From Pantoea dispersa (GTDB lineage Bacteria > Pseudomonadota > Gammaproteobacteria > Enterobacterales > Enterobacteriaceae): a DNA stretch of 64,000 nt. The stretch is from positions 62,001-126,000 of the forward strand of contig NZ_SCKT01000003.1 of assembly GCF_014155765.1 (NCBI RefSeq). Direction: 5' to 3'. Numbering within the stretch: the first letter of the stretch is position 1; every line of letters starts with the position of its first letter. This document shows positions 25,031 through 35,819 of this stretch, piece after piece. Below the pieces are notes generated by a model that worked only from the letters and a program-made list of their open reading frames with translations, was not told the origin of the DNA and searched no databases. Made by a program: the position numbers and the translations under genes.

Positions 25031-25702
25031 ATGAAACTCACATCCAGCCGATTTCTCGTCGGCGCACTGATTGCCATCGGCCTGAGCGCCTGTCAGGCGC
25101 CGCCCCAGAGCAGTACGCCGCGCGGTGCGGTGAACCTGCCGGAGCCGGACGTGCGCCTGGCGGATTATCTGGCCACCGATTGCCAGAATGTCTGGCAGAT
25201 TGAAGCACCGGCAGCCATGAGCAATCCACTTTACTGGCAGCGCGCTATCGACTGCGGTGAGCGGCTGTCGGCGGCCGAAGCGCGGGCGGAAGCGCGGCGC
25301 TGGCCGGTACAGAACTGGGCGCGCGCCTTTAAGCAGGGCATCCTGCTGGCGAACGGCAACGTGACGCCGGTGGAGCGCCGTCAGTACGTTGATACGCTCG
25401 ACAGCTACAGCGCGGATTATCCGGCGGCGGTGCGTCCGCTGCTGCAGCTGTGGCGCAGTAACCAGGCCGCGCAGCTGGAGCTGAGCGAGGCGCGCGGCCG
25501 CTACGCCGCGCTGCAGCAAAGCAATGACGTCGAACTGGATCGCCTGCGTCAGCAGCAAACGCAACTGCGGCAAACGCTGGACGATACCCAGCGTAAACTG
25601 CAGCGACTGACTGACATCGAGCGTCAGCTGTCATCGCGCAAAGCGCCGGACAGCGGCGACAGCACACACGGTGCCAGCGATGCCCAAAGCGAGGAGCAGT
25701 AA
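25031..25702 (+). CDS. qseG: Two-component system QseEF-associated lipoprotein QseG
   Basis: Outer-membrane lipoprotein of 223 residues (E. coli 237). The signal peptide ends in the lipobox LSAC with lipidated Cys21. The C-terminal third is a predicted coiled coil (LELSEARGRYAALQQSNDVELDRLRQQQTQLRQTLDDTQRKLQRLTDIERQL, given in part). In E. coli it interacts with the kinase. It lies between kinase and regulator genes with gaps of 3 and 2 bp, so it is co-translated with them. Confidence 0.92.
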   Translation: MKLTSSRFLVGALIAIGLSACQAPPQSSTPRGAVNLPEPDVRLADYLATDCQNVWQIEAPAAMSNPLYWQRAIDCGERLSAAEARAEARRWPVQNWARAFKQGILLANGNVTPVERRQYVDTLDSYSADYPAAVRPLLQLWRSNQAAQLELSEARGRYAALQQSNDVELDRLRQQQTQLRQTLDDTQRKLQRLTDIERQLSSRKAPDSGDSTHGASDAQSEEQ

Positions 25703-25704
25703 TC

Positions 25705-27452
<1,748 letters not shown>

Positions 27453-27476
27453 GCCCTTCGCTCCTCACCAGACACA

Positions 27477-27501
27477 AAGCCTGCCGCGTGCAGGCTTTTT
27501 C
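27477..27501 (+). terminator. Terminator of glnB
   Basis: AAGCCTGC (27477-27484) pairs with GCAGGCTT (27490-27497), followed by TTTTT. It lies between the convergent glnB and hmp. Confidence 0.88.
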
Positions 27502-27503
27502 AT

Positions 27504-28688
27504 TTACAGCACTTTGTGCGGACCGAACACTTCGTAGTGAATGCGGTCGGCGCTGATGCCGGCATCCGTCAGCTGGCGCGCAACAAACTGCATGAATGCC
27601 AGCGGGCCGCAAATCCAGAACTCACCCTCTGGCTGGGTCAGTGCGGTTGAGACGGTGGCTAAATCCATCAGACCCTGCGCGTCGTAACGTCCCGCGTCGT
27701 CAGCTTGCGGCTGGCGATACCAGACGTGGCGGCTAAAGCGCGGCAGTTGCGCGCCCAGCGCTGCGACCTCATCAGCAAACGCGTGCTGCGCGCCGTTTTC
27801 GGCGGCGTGCAGCCAGCATACCGCGGCCGGATGCTGCTGCTCCGCCAGGCTGGCCAGCATGGCTAACAGCGGTGTTTGCCCGACGCCGGCTGAGATCAGC
27901 GTCACCGGCGTCTGAGCCGCTGCCTGCAGGAAGAAATCCCCGGCCGGCGCGGCGCACTGCACGATATCGCCGACCTTCGCATGCTGATGCAGCCAGCCGG
28001 AGATGCTGCCCTGCGCTTCGTGTTTCACCGCAATGCGATAGGCTTTGCCATCCGGCAGATGCGTCAGCGAATACTGGCGGTGCTGAATGTAGTCGCTGTC
28101 CGCCGGGCGCAGACTGAGGGTCAGATACTGACCGGGCAGGAAGCCCGCCACCGGCTCTCCATCATTCGGCACCAGCTCAATGCTTTTGATCACCGAGCTC
28201 TGCGCGGTAATCGCACGGATACGAAAATCGCGCGCGCCGCGCCAGCCGCCGACCTTTTCTTCCGACGCACGGTAAATCGCTGCTTCACGCTGGATAAACA
28301 CCTCAGCCAGCACGCCATAGGCTTTGCCCCACGCCGCCAGTACTTCATCGCCTGGATTGAGCAGCTCTTTAATCGTCGCCAGCAGGTTTTCCCCGACAAT
28401 CGCGTACTGCGCCGGCTGAATATTCAGGCTGGCATGCTTCTGCGCAATTTTCTCCACCGCTGGCAGCAGCACCGCAAGATTTTCCAGGTTGCTGCCGTAC
28501 GCACAGATCGCGTTAAACAGCGCTTCACGCTGATTGCCGCTGCGCTGGTTGTTCATGTTAAACACGTTCTTCAGCTCGGGATGCTGCGTCAGCATCCGCT
28601 GATAAAAGTGACCGGTCAGCTGCGGGCCGAGTTGAGCAATCGCGGGCAGGGTAGATTTCACGGTGGCGATGGTTTGCGCGTCAAGCAT
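27504..28688 (-). CDS. hmp: Flavohemoprotein nitric oxide dioxygenase
   Basis: Converts NO and O2 to nitrate. 394 residues (E. coli 396). The globin domain (1-140) has distal Tyr29 in GHFYQRM and proximal His85 in AQKHASL. The FAD-binding [11 protein letters not shown] segment and the NAD-binding [15 protein letters not shown] segment follow, and the protein ends [11 protein letters not shown]. Divergent from glyA, with an NsrR box just upstream, so NO should induce it. Confidence 0.98.
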   Translation of the reverse strand: MLDAQTIATVKSTLPAIAQLGPQLTGHFYQRMLTQHPELKNVFNMNNQRSGNQREALFNAICAYGSNLENLAVLLPAVEKIAQKHASLNIQPAQYAIVGENLLATIKELLNPGDEVLAAWGKAYGVLAEVFIQREAAIYRASEEKVGGWRGARDFRIRAITAQSSVIKSIELVPNDGEPVAGFLPGQYLTLSLRPADSDYIQHRQYSLTHLPDGKAYRIAVKHEAQGSISGWLHQHAKVGDIVQCAAPAGDFFLQAAAQTPVTLISAGVGQTPLLAMLASLAEQQHPAAVCWLHAAENGAQHAFADEVAALGAQLPRFSRHVWYRQPQADDAGRYDAQGLMDLATVSTALTQPEGEFWICGPLAFMQFVARQLTDAGISADRIHYEVFGPHKVL

Positions 28689-28712
28689 GGGCTGATCCTC
28701 AGAGTTATTTTA

Positions 28713-28735
28713 AACATGTATTTTAAATGCATGTT
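28713..28735 (-). promoter_or_regulatory. NsrR box of hmp
   Basis: A 23-bp palindrome: AACATGTATTT, one T, then AAATGCATGTT. Each arm fits the 11-bp NsrR motif AANATGCATTT, with 1-bp spacing as in the consensus. It lies 25-47 bp before the hmp start codon, where NsrR would block the promoter until NO damages its Fe-S cluster. Confidence 0.88.
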
Positions 28736-28813
28736 ATGCCTGTTGCCGCGCACTGTAAATCCCCTGTTTTGTCTGGGGTGGTGAGTGCCAATCTGCTGGC
28801 GGGCGCGCAAAGC

Positions 28814-28826
28814 TGAAAAATTTTCC
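28814..28826 (+). promoter_or_regulatory. Possible MetR site of glyA
   Basis: TGAA-AAATT-TTCC differs by one base from the MetR motif TGAA-N5-TTCA. A weaker copy, TGAA-CAAAT-ATCC, lies 22 bp downstream at 28836. Paired MetR sites upstream of glyA are known in E. coli. Confidence 0.5.
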
Positions 28827-28895
28827 CGCTGCTGATGAACAAATATCCGGTTTTCTTCCCCGGCTAAAAAGCGTAAAAATCCCGTGCCAGCGCCT

Positions 28896-28911
28896 TGCCA
28901 ATCGTTTGCGT
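28896..28911 (+). promoter_or_regulatory. PurR box of glyA
   Basis: TGCCAATCGTTTGCGT matches 12 of 16 consensus positions, with the right half CGTTTGCGT perfect. It fits the known PurR repression of glyA. The hmp-glyA gap (28689-29025) holds this, the MetR sites and the NsrR box, and no other gene. Confidence 0.7.
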
Positions 28912-29025
28912 AAAAAGAGGGGATTGGCGCTACCGTCCCCTGGCAAAACCGTTTACACTGTTGGCCTTCGCCCCTTAGCCGGGGCTTAAACTGCCGTTAA
29001 AAAGTTGCTGAGTCAGGAGATGCGG

Positions 29026-30279
29026 ATGTTAAAGCGTGATATGAACATTGCCGATTATGATGCCGAGTTGTGGCAGGCTATGGAGCAGGAGAAGGTGCGT
29101 CAGGAAGAGCACATTGAACTGATTGCTTCGGAAAACTACACCAGCCCACGCGTTATGCAGGCGCAAGGTTCACAGCTCACCAACAAATATGCCGAAGGCT
29201 ATCCGGGCAAACGCTACTACGGCGGATGTGAATATGTGGATATCGTTGAGCAGCTGGCGATCGATCGCGCCAAAGCGCTGTTCGGCGCGGATTACGCTAA
29301 CGTGCAGCCGCACTCCGGCTCCCAGGCTAACTTCGCGGTGTATACCGCGCTGCTGCAGCCGGGCGACACCATTCTGGGCATGAACCTGGCACACGGTGGT
29401 CACCTGACCCACGGTTCGCCGGTCAACCTGTCCGGTAAACTGTACAACGTTATCCCTTACGGCATCGATGAAACCGGCAAAATCAATTACGAAGAGCTGG
29501 CCGAACTGGCGCAGACCCACAAGCCAAAAATGATCGTGGGCGGCTTCTCTGCTTACTCTGGCGTGTGCGACTGGGCCAAAATGCGTGAAATCGCCGACAG
29601 CATCGGCGCCTGGCTGTTTGTTGATATGGCCCACGTTGCCGGTCTGATCGCTGCTGATGTCTACCCGAACCCGGTACCGCACGCGCACATCGTGACCTCG
29701 ACCACGCACAAAACGCTGGCCGGCCCGCGCGGTGGCCTGATCCTGGCGAAAAACGGCGACGAAGAGCTGTACAAGAAACTGAACTCCGCGGTGTTCCCGG
29801 GTGGTCAGGGCGGCCCGCTGATGCACGTTATCGCCGGCAAAGCCGTGGCGTTCAAAGAAGCCATGGAGCCGGAGTTCAAGGCTTATCAGCAGCAGGTCGC
29901 GAAGAACGCCAAAGCGATGGTGGAAGTGCTGCTGGAGCGCGGTTACAACATCGTCTCAGGCGGTACTTACAACCACCTGTTCCTGATCGATCTGGTGAGC
30001 AAAGGTCTGACCGGTAAAGAGGCGGATGCCGCTCTGGGCCGCGCTAACATCACCGTGAACAAAAACAGCGTACCTAACGATCCGAAGAGCCCGTTTGTGA
30101 CCTCCGGTGTGCGTATCGGTACGCCAGCAGTGACCCGTCGCGGTTTCAAAGAAGCGGAAGTGCGCGAACTGGCGGGCTGGATCGCTGACGTTCTCGACAA
30201 TATCAACGACGAAGCCACTATCGAGCGCACCAAACAGAAAGTGCTGGATATCTGTGCCCGTCTGCCGGTTTATGCCTGA
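29026..30279 (+). CDS. glyA: Serine hydroxymethyltransferase
   Basis: PLP enzyme interconverting serine and glycine with tetrahydrofolate, the main source of one-carbon units. 417 residues, the E. coli length, starting [19 protein letters not shown] at 29026 with CAGGAG upstream. The PLP lysine is in [13 protein letters not shown]. Also seen are [11 protein letters not shown] and [12 protein letters not shown]. Start codons at 29005 and 29020 are less likely. Confidence 0.99.
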   Translation: MLKRDMNIADYDAELWQAMEQEKVRQEEHIELIASENYTSPRVMQAQGSQLTNKYAEGYPGKRYYGGCEYVDIVEQLAIDRAKALFGADYANVQPHSGSQANFAVYTALLQPGDTILGMNLAHGGHLTHGSPVNLSGKLYNVIPYGIDETGKINYEELAELAQTHKPKMIVGGFSAYSGVCDWAKMREIADSIGAWLFVDMAHVAGLIAADVYPNPVPHAHIVTSTTHKTLAGPRGGLILAKNGDEELYKKLNSAVFPGGQGGPLMHVIAGKAVAFKEAMEPEFKAYQQQVAKNAKAMVEVLLERGYNIVSGGTYNHLFLIDLVSKGLTGKEADAALGRANITVNKNSVPNDPKSPFVTSGVRIGTPAVTRRGFKEAEVRELAGWIADVLDNINDEATIERTKQKVLDICARLPVYA

Positions 30280-30304
30280 TAAGCGCTAAACCCGCAGTGT
30301 GAAG

Positions 30305-30333
30305 AAGGATGGCGCAAGCCATCCTTTTTTTAT
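30305..30333 (+). terminator. Terminator of glyA
   Basis: AAGGATGGC pairs with GCCATCCTT around GCAA, followed by a T run. Confidence 0.95.
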
Positions 30334-30403
30334 TCCCTTTCGCAGGCGGCTTTGAGAAAGTAACGGCCATTCCGCGCACGGCGGAGCGTCAACAGGAGGA
30401 AAC

Positions 30404-31540
30404 ATGACCATCGGATCGGCCAGGTGGCTGGGACTGAGCTACTTCACCTACTTTTTCTGCTATGGCATCTATCTGCCGTTCTGGAGCGTGTGGCTGAAAG
30501 GCAACGGGCTGGATGCGGAAAAAATTGGCCTGCTGCTCGGCTGTGGCATGGTGGCGCGCTTTGCCGGCAGCCTGTTGATTGCTTCGCAGGTGAAAAATCC
30601 AGCGCAGCTGATTGTTGCGCTGCGCCTGCTGGCGCTGGCGACCTGTCTGTTCGCGCTCGGTTTCTGGCTGGGCAGTCAGTGGCTATGGCTGCTGCTGGTG
30701 ATGATTGGTTTTAACCTGTTCTTCTCGCCGCTGGTGCCGCTGAGTGATGCGCTGGCGGCCACCTGGACACAGCAAATCGGGCTGGCCTATGGTCCGGTAC
30801 GGCTGTGGGGCTCGCTGGCGTTTGTTATCAGCTCGGCGCTTACCGGTATGCTGGTCAGCGCCTGGTCATCGCAGGTGATTCTGCTGCTGCTGAGCGTCGG
30901 CGCGCTGGCGATGCTGTCCGGCATGCTGCTGCCGCCACAAACCCGACCGCAGGGTGAGCTACGCCAGGGAGCGAGCGGGGGCTGGGCGGCGTGGCGCGAC
31001 CTGCTGCGCGAGAACAGCGTCTGGCGTTTCATGCTGTGCGTAACGCTGATGCAGGGCGCGCACGCTGCTTATTACAGCTTCAGCGCCATCTGGTGGCAGG
31101 AAGCGGGCTACTCCGCGTCGGTCGTGGGCTACCTGTGGTCGCTGGGCGTGGTGGCCGAAATCGTGATTTTTGCCCTGAGTAACCGGCTGTTTCGCCGCTG
31201 GAGCGCGCGCGATCTGCTGCTGCTGTCCGGCGTGTGCGCGCTGGTGCGCTGGACGCTGCTGGGTGCCAGCACTGCGCTACCGCTGTTGATTGTGGCGCAG
31301 ATTCTGCACTGCGGCAGCTTTACCGTCTGCCATCTGGCGGCGATGCGCTTTATTGCCGCGCGTAAAGGCGCAGAGGTGATTCGTCTGCAGTCGCTCTATT
31401 CGGCGCTGGCAATGGGCGGCGGCATCGCGGTGATGACGATGGTTTGCGGCGTGCTGTTTACTCACCTGCACGGCCAGCTGTTCTGGGTGATGGCGCTGGT
31501 GGCGCTGCCGGCGCTGTTCCTGCGGCCACGCGCGGCTTAA
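30404..31540 (+). CDS. hcaT: MFS transporter HcaT-like
   Basis: Major facilitator of 378 residues (E. coli HcaT 379) with about 12 membrane segments. It begins MTIGSARWLGLSYFTYFFCYGIYLPFWSVWLK and contains GFNLFFSPLVPLSDALA and QGAHAAYYSFSAIWWQEAGYSASVVGYLWSLGVV, close to E. coli HcaT, the putative 3-phenylpropionate permease. The hca catabolic genes are not in this window, so the substrate is uncertain. AGGAGG ribosome binding site. The 3' end overlaps csiE by 4 bp. Confidence 0.9.
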   Translation: MTIGSARWLGLSYFTYFFCYGIYLPFWSVWLKGNGLDAEKIGLLLGCGMVARFAGSLLIASQVKNPAQLIVALRLLALATCLFALGFWLGSQWLWLLLVMIGFNLFFSPLVPLSDALAATWTQQIGLAYGPVRLWGSLAFVISSALTGMLVSAWSSQVILLLLSVGALAMLSGMLLPPQTRPQGELRQGASGGWAAWRDLLRENSVWRFMLCVTLMQGAHAAYYSFSAIWWQEAGYSASVVGYLWSLGVVAEIVIFALSNRLFRRWSARDLLLLSGVCALVRWTLLGASTALPLLIVAQILHCGSFTVCHLAAMRFIAARKGAEVIRLQSLYSALAMGGGIAVMTMVCGVLFTHLHGQLFWVMALVALPALFLRPRAA

Positions 31541-32808
31541 GACTCCAGCAGCTGACGAATGCGCTGCTGCTGGTGATCGCTCAGCGGCAGCTCAGCGTGG
31601 ATCAGCGGCGGCGAGTAGAGCGGCAGGGCGGTGGCGTAGGGCGTTACCACCAGTGCCACATCGCGCGGTGCGCCTTCACGCTGAAAGTGCAGCATATCCT
31701 GATAGGTAATATTGATTGGCAACAGCATCATTTCCCGCAGCTGCTGCTCCAGCAGCTGTTCCAGTGCCGCGTCAGCGCCGGTCAGTAACAGCACCTGTTT
31801 CTCCTGTAGCGCGCTCTCCTGCATCAGCCAGCCACCAAACTGCACCGCCACCAGGCTCACTTCTTCCGCGCTAAACTGCGTGCCGAAATCGCTGCTGAAG
31901 TGCTGCAGCGCGCGCGCCGTGGTACGCAGCAGGCGCGGATAGAGACGCGCCACGTCCAGCGCCACGCTGTTATCAATGCCGATGGCAAAGTGGCTACGAT
32001 CCAGCGCCTGCGCCAGGTGAGTATAGAGCTGCAGCTTCAGCTGCTGCTGATTTTTGATGCGCGTCTGCGCCAGTTGCTCAAAGCGGGCAATCAGCGCTTC
32101 CACCGCAGCCATCAGCTTGTGTGCCTGACTGTCCGCCAGCTGGCTGCCGTCTGGCGCGTGAATCAGGCTGAACAGCAGCGTCCAGAAATCGGTTTCGCTG
32201 ACGTCCGGTGCCAGATGGCAACGTTTCTGCCAGTGATGGATCACGTCATCCGCTGCGCTACGTTCAATCTTCGCCGCCAGCCAGGCGCGCTGGCGCTCGC
32301 TGAACAGCGCCGTCTGACGCTGACACAGCGCATATTTCATGAAAATTTGCAGAAAAAGCCGGTCGCGCGGCGTGAAATCGCGCGCCAGCCGCAGGCTGCA
32401 GTGCTGGATCAGCGCCTGCAGATTGGTTTCATCCCACAGCGCTTTCTCAATTTTCAGCACCTTCAGCCGCTGGCGCAGTGCCGGCGCAAAATGGGTGCAG
32501 ACGAAATCCTGCGACAGGCGCAGCGCGCGGCGCAGCCAGTGCAGCAGGCACAGACGCCGGTCCAGTTCCGTGCCATGAATGCGAAAGCTGCCATCCACCA
32601 TCTGGTGTAATTCCAGCTGGTGAAAGCGCTGTATCTCATCTCCGACATCCGCGATATCCTGTCGGGCGACAACAGGGTCCACGCCATTCAACTGGCAGAG
32701 CTTTTCAAGCGTTAACGCGGGAGCAGGCAGAAACAGCAGCAACAGCAGATGGCAACGACGCTGGGCGCGGCTGAAGAGGGGAGCAGTAGAATGCGCTGAA
32801 CTCATCAA
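31537..32808 (-). CDS. csiE: Stationary phase inducible protein CsiE
   Basis: 423 residues (E. coli 426). An antiterminator-like protein with two PRD-type helical regions (for example LYTHLAQALDRSHFAIGIDNSVALDVARLYPRLLR, given in part) after an N-terminal HTH-like segment. No PTS EIIB or EIIA catalytic motif is evident. Its biochemical role is unknown; in E. coli it is induced by RpoS and cAMP-CRP. Convergent with hcaT, as in E. coli. Confidence 0.9.
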   Translation of the reverse strand: MMSSAHSTAPLFSRAQRRCHLLLLLFLPAPALTLEKLCQLNGVDPVVARQDIADVGDEIQRFHQLELHQMVDGSFRIHGTELDRRLCLLHWLRRALRLSQDFVCTHFAPALRQRLKVLKIEKALWDETNLQALIQHCSLRLARDFTPRDRLFLQIFMKYALCQRQTALFSERQRAWLAAKIERSAADDVIHHWQKRCHLAPDVSETDFWTLLFSLIHAPDGSQLADSQAHKLMAAVEALIARFEQLAQTRIKNQQQLKLQLYTHLAQALDRSHFAIGIDNSVALDVARLYPRLLRTTARALQHFSSDFGTQFSAEEVSLVAVQFGGWLMQESALQEKQVLLLTGADAALEQLLEQQLREMMLLPINITYQDMLHFQREGAPRDVALVVTPYATALPLYSPPLIHAELPLSDHQQQRIRQLLES

Positions 32809-32948
32809 TCGTGTTATCCGCAGGTCATTTTTCAGCTAAGAATAGCCAACTCCACGCGCTGACCCTGGCCTTTGTCATGACTTTTGTTCAGAGCTTCAGG
32901 GCGGGTCACAGTTTTTTCTGGCCCGGTATCCTTCTGACTTTAAAATTT

Positions 32949-32961
32949 GTTACTTTATAAC
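32949..32961 (+). promoter_or_regulatory. Zur-like operator of the DUF1007-NicO pair
   Basis: GTTACTTTATAAC matches 11 of 13 positions of the Zur core GTTATAWTATAAC, with further dyad in the flanks. It ends 2 bp before the ATG of the DUF1007 gene. A TAAAAT at 32941-32946 could be the -10 element. This predicts derepression under zinc starvation. Confidence 0.65.
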
Positions 32962-32963
32962 AT

Positions 32964-33590
32964 ATGAAAATTGCGCTCGTTAGCTTTACGCTGTTGTTCA
33001 GCGGCACCGTGTGGGCGCATCCACACAGCTTTATTGATATGCAGACCGAACTGCTCGGTAAGGACGATCATCTCAGCGCGATGAAGATGGTATGGACCAT
33101 GGACGAGATCACCTCCGCCGATCTGCTGTACGATGCCGGCAACGCCAAACCCGGCGAGGTGGTGTGGAAAAAGCTGGCGGCACAGGTAATGGCCAATGTG
33201 CTGGGCCAGCACTATTTTACCGAAGTGTGGCAGGATAAAAATCGGGTGAAATTTCTCAACCTGCCGCAGGAGTATCAGCTGTCGCGCAAGGGCAACAAAG
33301 CAGTGCTGGAGTTCATTGTGCCGTTCGGTGAACCGCAGTCGTTAAGCGCCAGGCAGTACCGCATCCAGACCTTCGATCCCAGTTACTTTGTTGATATGTA
33401 TTATGACAATCCGCAAGCCATCACAATGGATGAGACCGTGAAAGCCCATTGCCAGTTTGACTTACACACGCCCAAACCGAATGACTCGCTAAAACAGTAC
33501 GCGCTGTCGCTGGATAAAGCTGACGCACCGCCCGAGGATATGGATCTCGGCCAGCAGTTTGCCCAGACGGTAACCCTGACATGTCATTGA
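32964..33590 (+). CDS. DUF1007 family periplasmic protein, probable zinc-uptake partner
   Basis: 208 residues with a signal peptide (1-18, cut after VWA) followed by a mature N-terminus HPHSFIDM, a likely metal ligand cluster. The rest is the DUF1007 domain (DQTLxxxVTWDMDE-like, here AMKMVWTMDEITSADLL). DUF1007 proteins are encoded beside NicO-type transporters, here with a 10-bp overlap, and are proposed to deliver divalent metal to them. No Shine-Dalgarno is visible, because the Zur-like box directly abuts the ATG, so the mRNA may be leaderless or have a very short leader. Function inferred. Confidence 0.85.
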   Translation: MKIALVSFTLLFSGTVWAHPHSFIDMQTELLGKDDHLSAMKMVWTMDEITSADLLYDAGNAKPGEVVWKKLAAQVMANVLGQHYFTEVWQDKNRVKFLNLPQEYQLSRKGNKAVLEFIVPFGEPQSLSARQYRIQTFDPSYFVDMYYDNPQAITMDETVKAHCQFDLHTPKPNDSLKQYALSLDKADAPPEDMDLGQQFAQTVTLTCH

Positions 33591-34558
33591 TTTCACTGCC
33601 TGGCGCTTCCCGTCGCTGGTGGCCGCTGTGGCTGCTGGCTGCGCTGCTGATTTCTGCGGGCGGGATGCTGTGGCTGCACTGGCCGCAGATTCTGCTGCAA
33701 AGCGTAGTGTGGCAGAAGGTTCTGCACCGTGAGATGACGCAGCTCCTGCAACAGGTGGCGCAGCAGCCGCAGCAGGCCGGTGTCACGCTGATGCTGTTCA
33801 GCCTGGCCTATGGCGTGCTGCATGCGCTGGGGCCGGGCCACGGCAAAGTGGTGATCAGCACTTTTCTCGCTACCCATCCGGCGCAGCTGAAAACCAGCAT
33901 GAAGCTAACGCTGCTGGCGGCGCTGTTGCAGGGCACGGTGGCGATTGGTCTGGTGACGCTGATGCTGGTGGTGCTGCAAACCTCCTCGCGCCAGCTGCAT
34001 CTCACCAGTTACTGGCTGGAGAAAGGCAGCTATTTGCTGGTGATGGCGCTCGGCGTCTGGGTGGGCTGGCGCGCGCTGCAGGGGTTACGCCGCGCGTTCC
34101 GTCCGGCGACCGGGCTCCAGATTCGCGCGGTACGGCCGCATCATCAGCACCATGCTGACTGCGGCTGCGGTCATGCCCACCTGCCGAGCGCGCAACAGCT
34201 GGCCGGTGCGGTGAGCGGCAAAACCCAGGCGCTGGTGGTGCTGTCGATGGGGCTGCGGCCCTGTTCCGGTGCCATCATGATGCTGTTGTTTGCCAAAGTG
34301 ATTGGCGTGTATGGCTGGGGCGTGGCCTCGGCGCTGACCATGGCGCTGGGCACCGCGCTCACCGTGTCGCTGCTGGGTTTGCTGGTGCAGCGCTCGCGCG
34401 TGCTGGCGGTGCGCCTCGGCAGGGTCAGCAGCAGAGGGGCAGCGGAATGGTTGTTGCCGGCCGTGATGCTGGCTGGCAGCCTGCTGTTGCTGCTGGCCGG
34501 CTTTATTTTATGGCACAGTGCTACGCCCGGCTTCGGTGGCGGTCTGCGTCCTTTTTAA
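33581..34558 (+). CDS. NicO/RcnA-family divalent metal transporter
   Basis: 325 residues, six to seven membrane segments. The family motifs HALGPGHGKVVISTF and LSMGLRPCSGAIMMLLF are present, with a histidine- and cysteine-rich cytoplasmic loop (RPHHQHHADCGCGHAHLP) between them. RcnA-type members export Ni/Co. Members paired with DUF1007 and Zur boxes are thought to import zinc, and the upstream Zur-like box favours that reading here. It overlaps the DUF1007 gene and is certainly co-expressed. Confidence 0.87.
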   Translation: MSLISLPGASRRWWPLWLLAALLISAGGMLWLHWPQILLQSVVWQKVLHREMTQLLQQVAQQPQQAGVTLMLFSLAYGVLHALGPGHGKVVISTFLATHPAQLKTSMKLTLLAALLQGTVAIGLVTLMLVVLQTSSRQLHLTSYWLEKGSYLLVMALGVWVGWRALQGLRRAFRPATGLQIRAVRPHHQHHADCGCGHAHLPSAQQLAGAVSGKTQALVVLSMGLRPCSGAIMMLLFAKVIGVYGWGVASALTMALGTALTVSLLGLLVQRSRVLAVRLGRVSSRGAAEWLLPAVMLAGSLLLLLAGFILWHSATPGFGGGLRPF

Positions 34559-34580
34559 TTAATACGCTTTAAAAAATAAG

Positions 34581-34616
34581 CGCAGCATGTTCCCTGAATA
34601 TGCTGCGTTTTTTTTT
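34581..34616 (+). terminator. Terminator of the DUF1007-NicO operon
   Basis: CGCAGCAT (34581-34588) pairs with ATGCTGCG (34600-34607), followed by nine T. Confidence 0.93.
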
Positions 34617-34759
34617 GCCCGCGACGCAGAGTTTAATTTCTCTTGCCCGACGATCTGGTGAAAAGAGTTTTCTCTGTCTACGCTAGATAATATCAAAAAG
34701 GACAGGGTGTGCTCTTATATGCGTTACTCTTTATCGTCAATGTTTGTGAGGAAATAAAT

Positions 34760-35773
34760 ATGCCTGAAACCTGGACTAATAATGGCAGCACGGAAACGGT
34801 AGTGGAAACGCATGGCGGTGTTCCGTTAAAACGCATTTCCTGGAGTGCCGTATTTGCAGGGGTGATTGCGGCCTTAATCATTCATATTCTGCTGGGGCTG
34901 CTGGGGACAGCGATCGGGGCCACGACTATCGATCCGCAGCAGGAACAAAATCCGCTGGAGCACCTTGGCACTGGTGCGCTGATCTGGACCGGCGTCAGCA
35001 TGCTGATTGCGCTGGCGGTCGGTAGCTACGTTGCCGGGCGGCTGGCACAGCGCGAAGGTGCGCTGCACGGGCTGCTGATGTTTGGCGTCAGCACATTGAT
35101 TACGCTGTGGCTGGCGATCTCACTTGCCAGCGGTATTATCGGTGGCGCCTTTAATATTTTAGGCTCCGGTTTTAACGCCCTGGGTAACGGTATTTCTGCG
35201 GTAGCACCTTCGGTAACCAATATGGCGAAAGAGAAGCTGCAGGAAAATAATATCAACCTTGATGATCTGCAAAATGAATTGCAGACCACGCTGCGCCAGA
35301 CGGGCAAACCGGAATTGCAGCCGGAAAATTTACAGCAGGATGTAAATAGCGAAGCGAATAATGCGCAAAACCAGGCGAAACAGACGGCACAGAATCCACA
35401 GAATGCCGACAATGATATTGCCAATTGGATCCGTGGTGTACTGAGTCGCCATGCCGATACGCTGCAGGCGGCAGACCGCGATGCGCTGAAAAACATTATT
35501 AAAGCGCGGACCGGAAAAAGCGATCAGGAAGCGGAGCAGATCGTTAATCAGACTGAGCAGAGCTATCAACAGGCGATGCAGAAATATCAGCAGCTGAAGC
35601 AGGAAGCGGAGCAGAAAGCGCGTGAAGCCGCAGAGAAAGCCGCGGCGGCAACGGCGAAAGCCAGCTGGTTTGCCTTCTTCATGATGCTGATCGAGGCGGT
35701 GCTGGCGGCGGTCCTCGGTGGTGTCGGTCGGCGTACCCAGCCGCGCACCGTGTTAACCCACGAGCGTCGGTAA
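34760..35773 (+). CDS. Membrane protein of unknown function with long Gln/Ala-rich coiled coil
   Basis: 337 residues from the ATG at 34760 (GAGG at 34748). I do not recognise it beyond a general likeness to enterobacterial membrane proteins annotated without function. Layout: about 25 polar residues, three membrane segments (about 32-52, 75-95 and 112-135), a long hydrophilic region (about 150-305) rich in Gln, Asn, Glu and Ala with heptad-like EAEQKAREAAEKAAAATAKA, and a final membrane segment (about 308-325) with a basic tail. A weaker upstream ATG at 34709 exists. Flanked by its own terminators, so it is monocistronic. Confidence 0.8.
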   Translation: MPETWTNNGSTETVVETHGGVPLKRISWSAVFAGVIAALIIHILLGLLGTAIGATTIDPQQEQNPLEHLGTGALIWTGVSMLIALAVGSYVAGRLAQREGALHGLLMFGVSTLITLWLAISLASGIIGGAFNILGSGFNALGNGISAVAPSVTNMAKEKLQENNINLDDLQNELQTTLRQTGKPELQPENLQQDVNSEANNAQNQAKQTAQNPQNADNDIANWIRGVLSRHADTLQAADRDALKNIIKARTGKSDQEAEQIVNQTEQSYQQAMQKYQQLKQEAEQKAREAAEKAAAATAKASWFAFFMMLIEAVLAAVLGGVGRRTQPRTVLTHERR

Positions 35774-35786
35774 TAAAGTCGGTAAT

Positions 35787-35819
35787 AAAAAAGGCGGCTG
35801 ATTTAGCCGCCTTTTTTGC
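35787..35819. terminator. Bidirectional terminator between the membrane protein and suhB
   Basis: AAGGCGGCT (35791-35799) pairs with AGCCGCCTT (35805-35813), with A and T runs on both sides, serving both convergent genes. Confidence 0.92.

Noticed and set aside
34559-34759. Prophage or insertion-sequence remnant in the low-GC spacer
   Set aside because: Only a terminator and a promoter-like AT-rich stretch are visible; no transposase, integrase or tRNA end.
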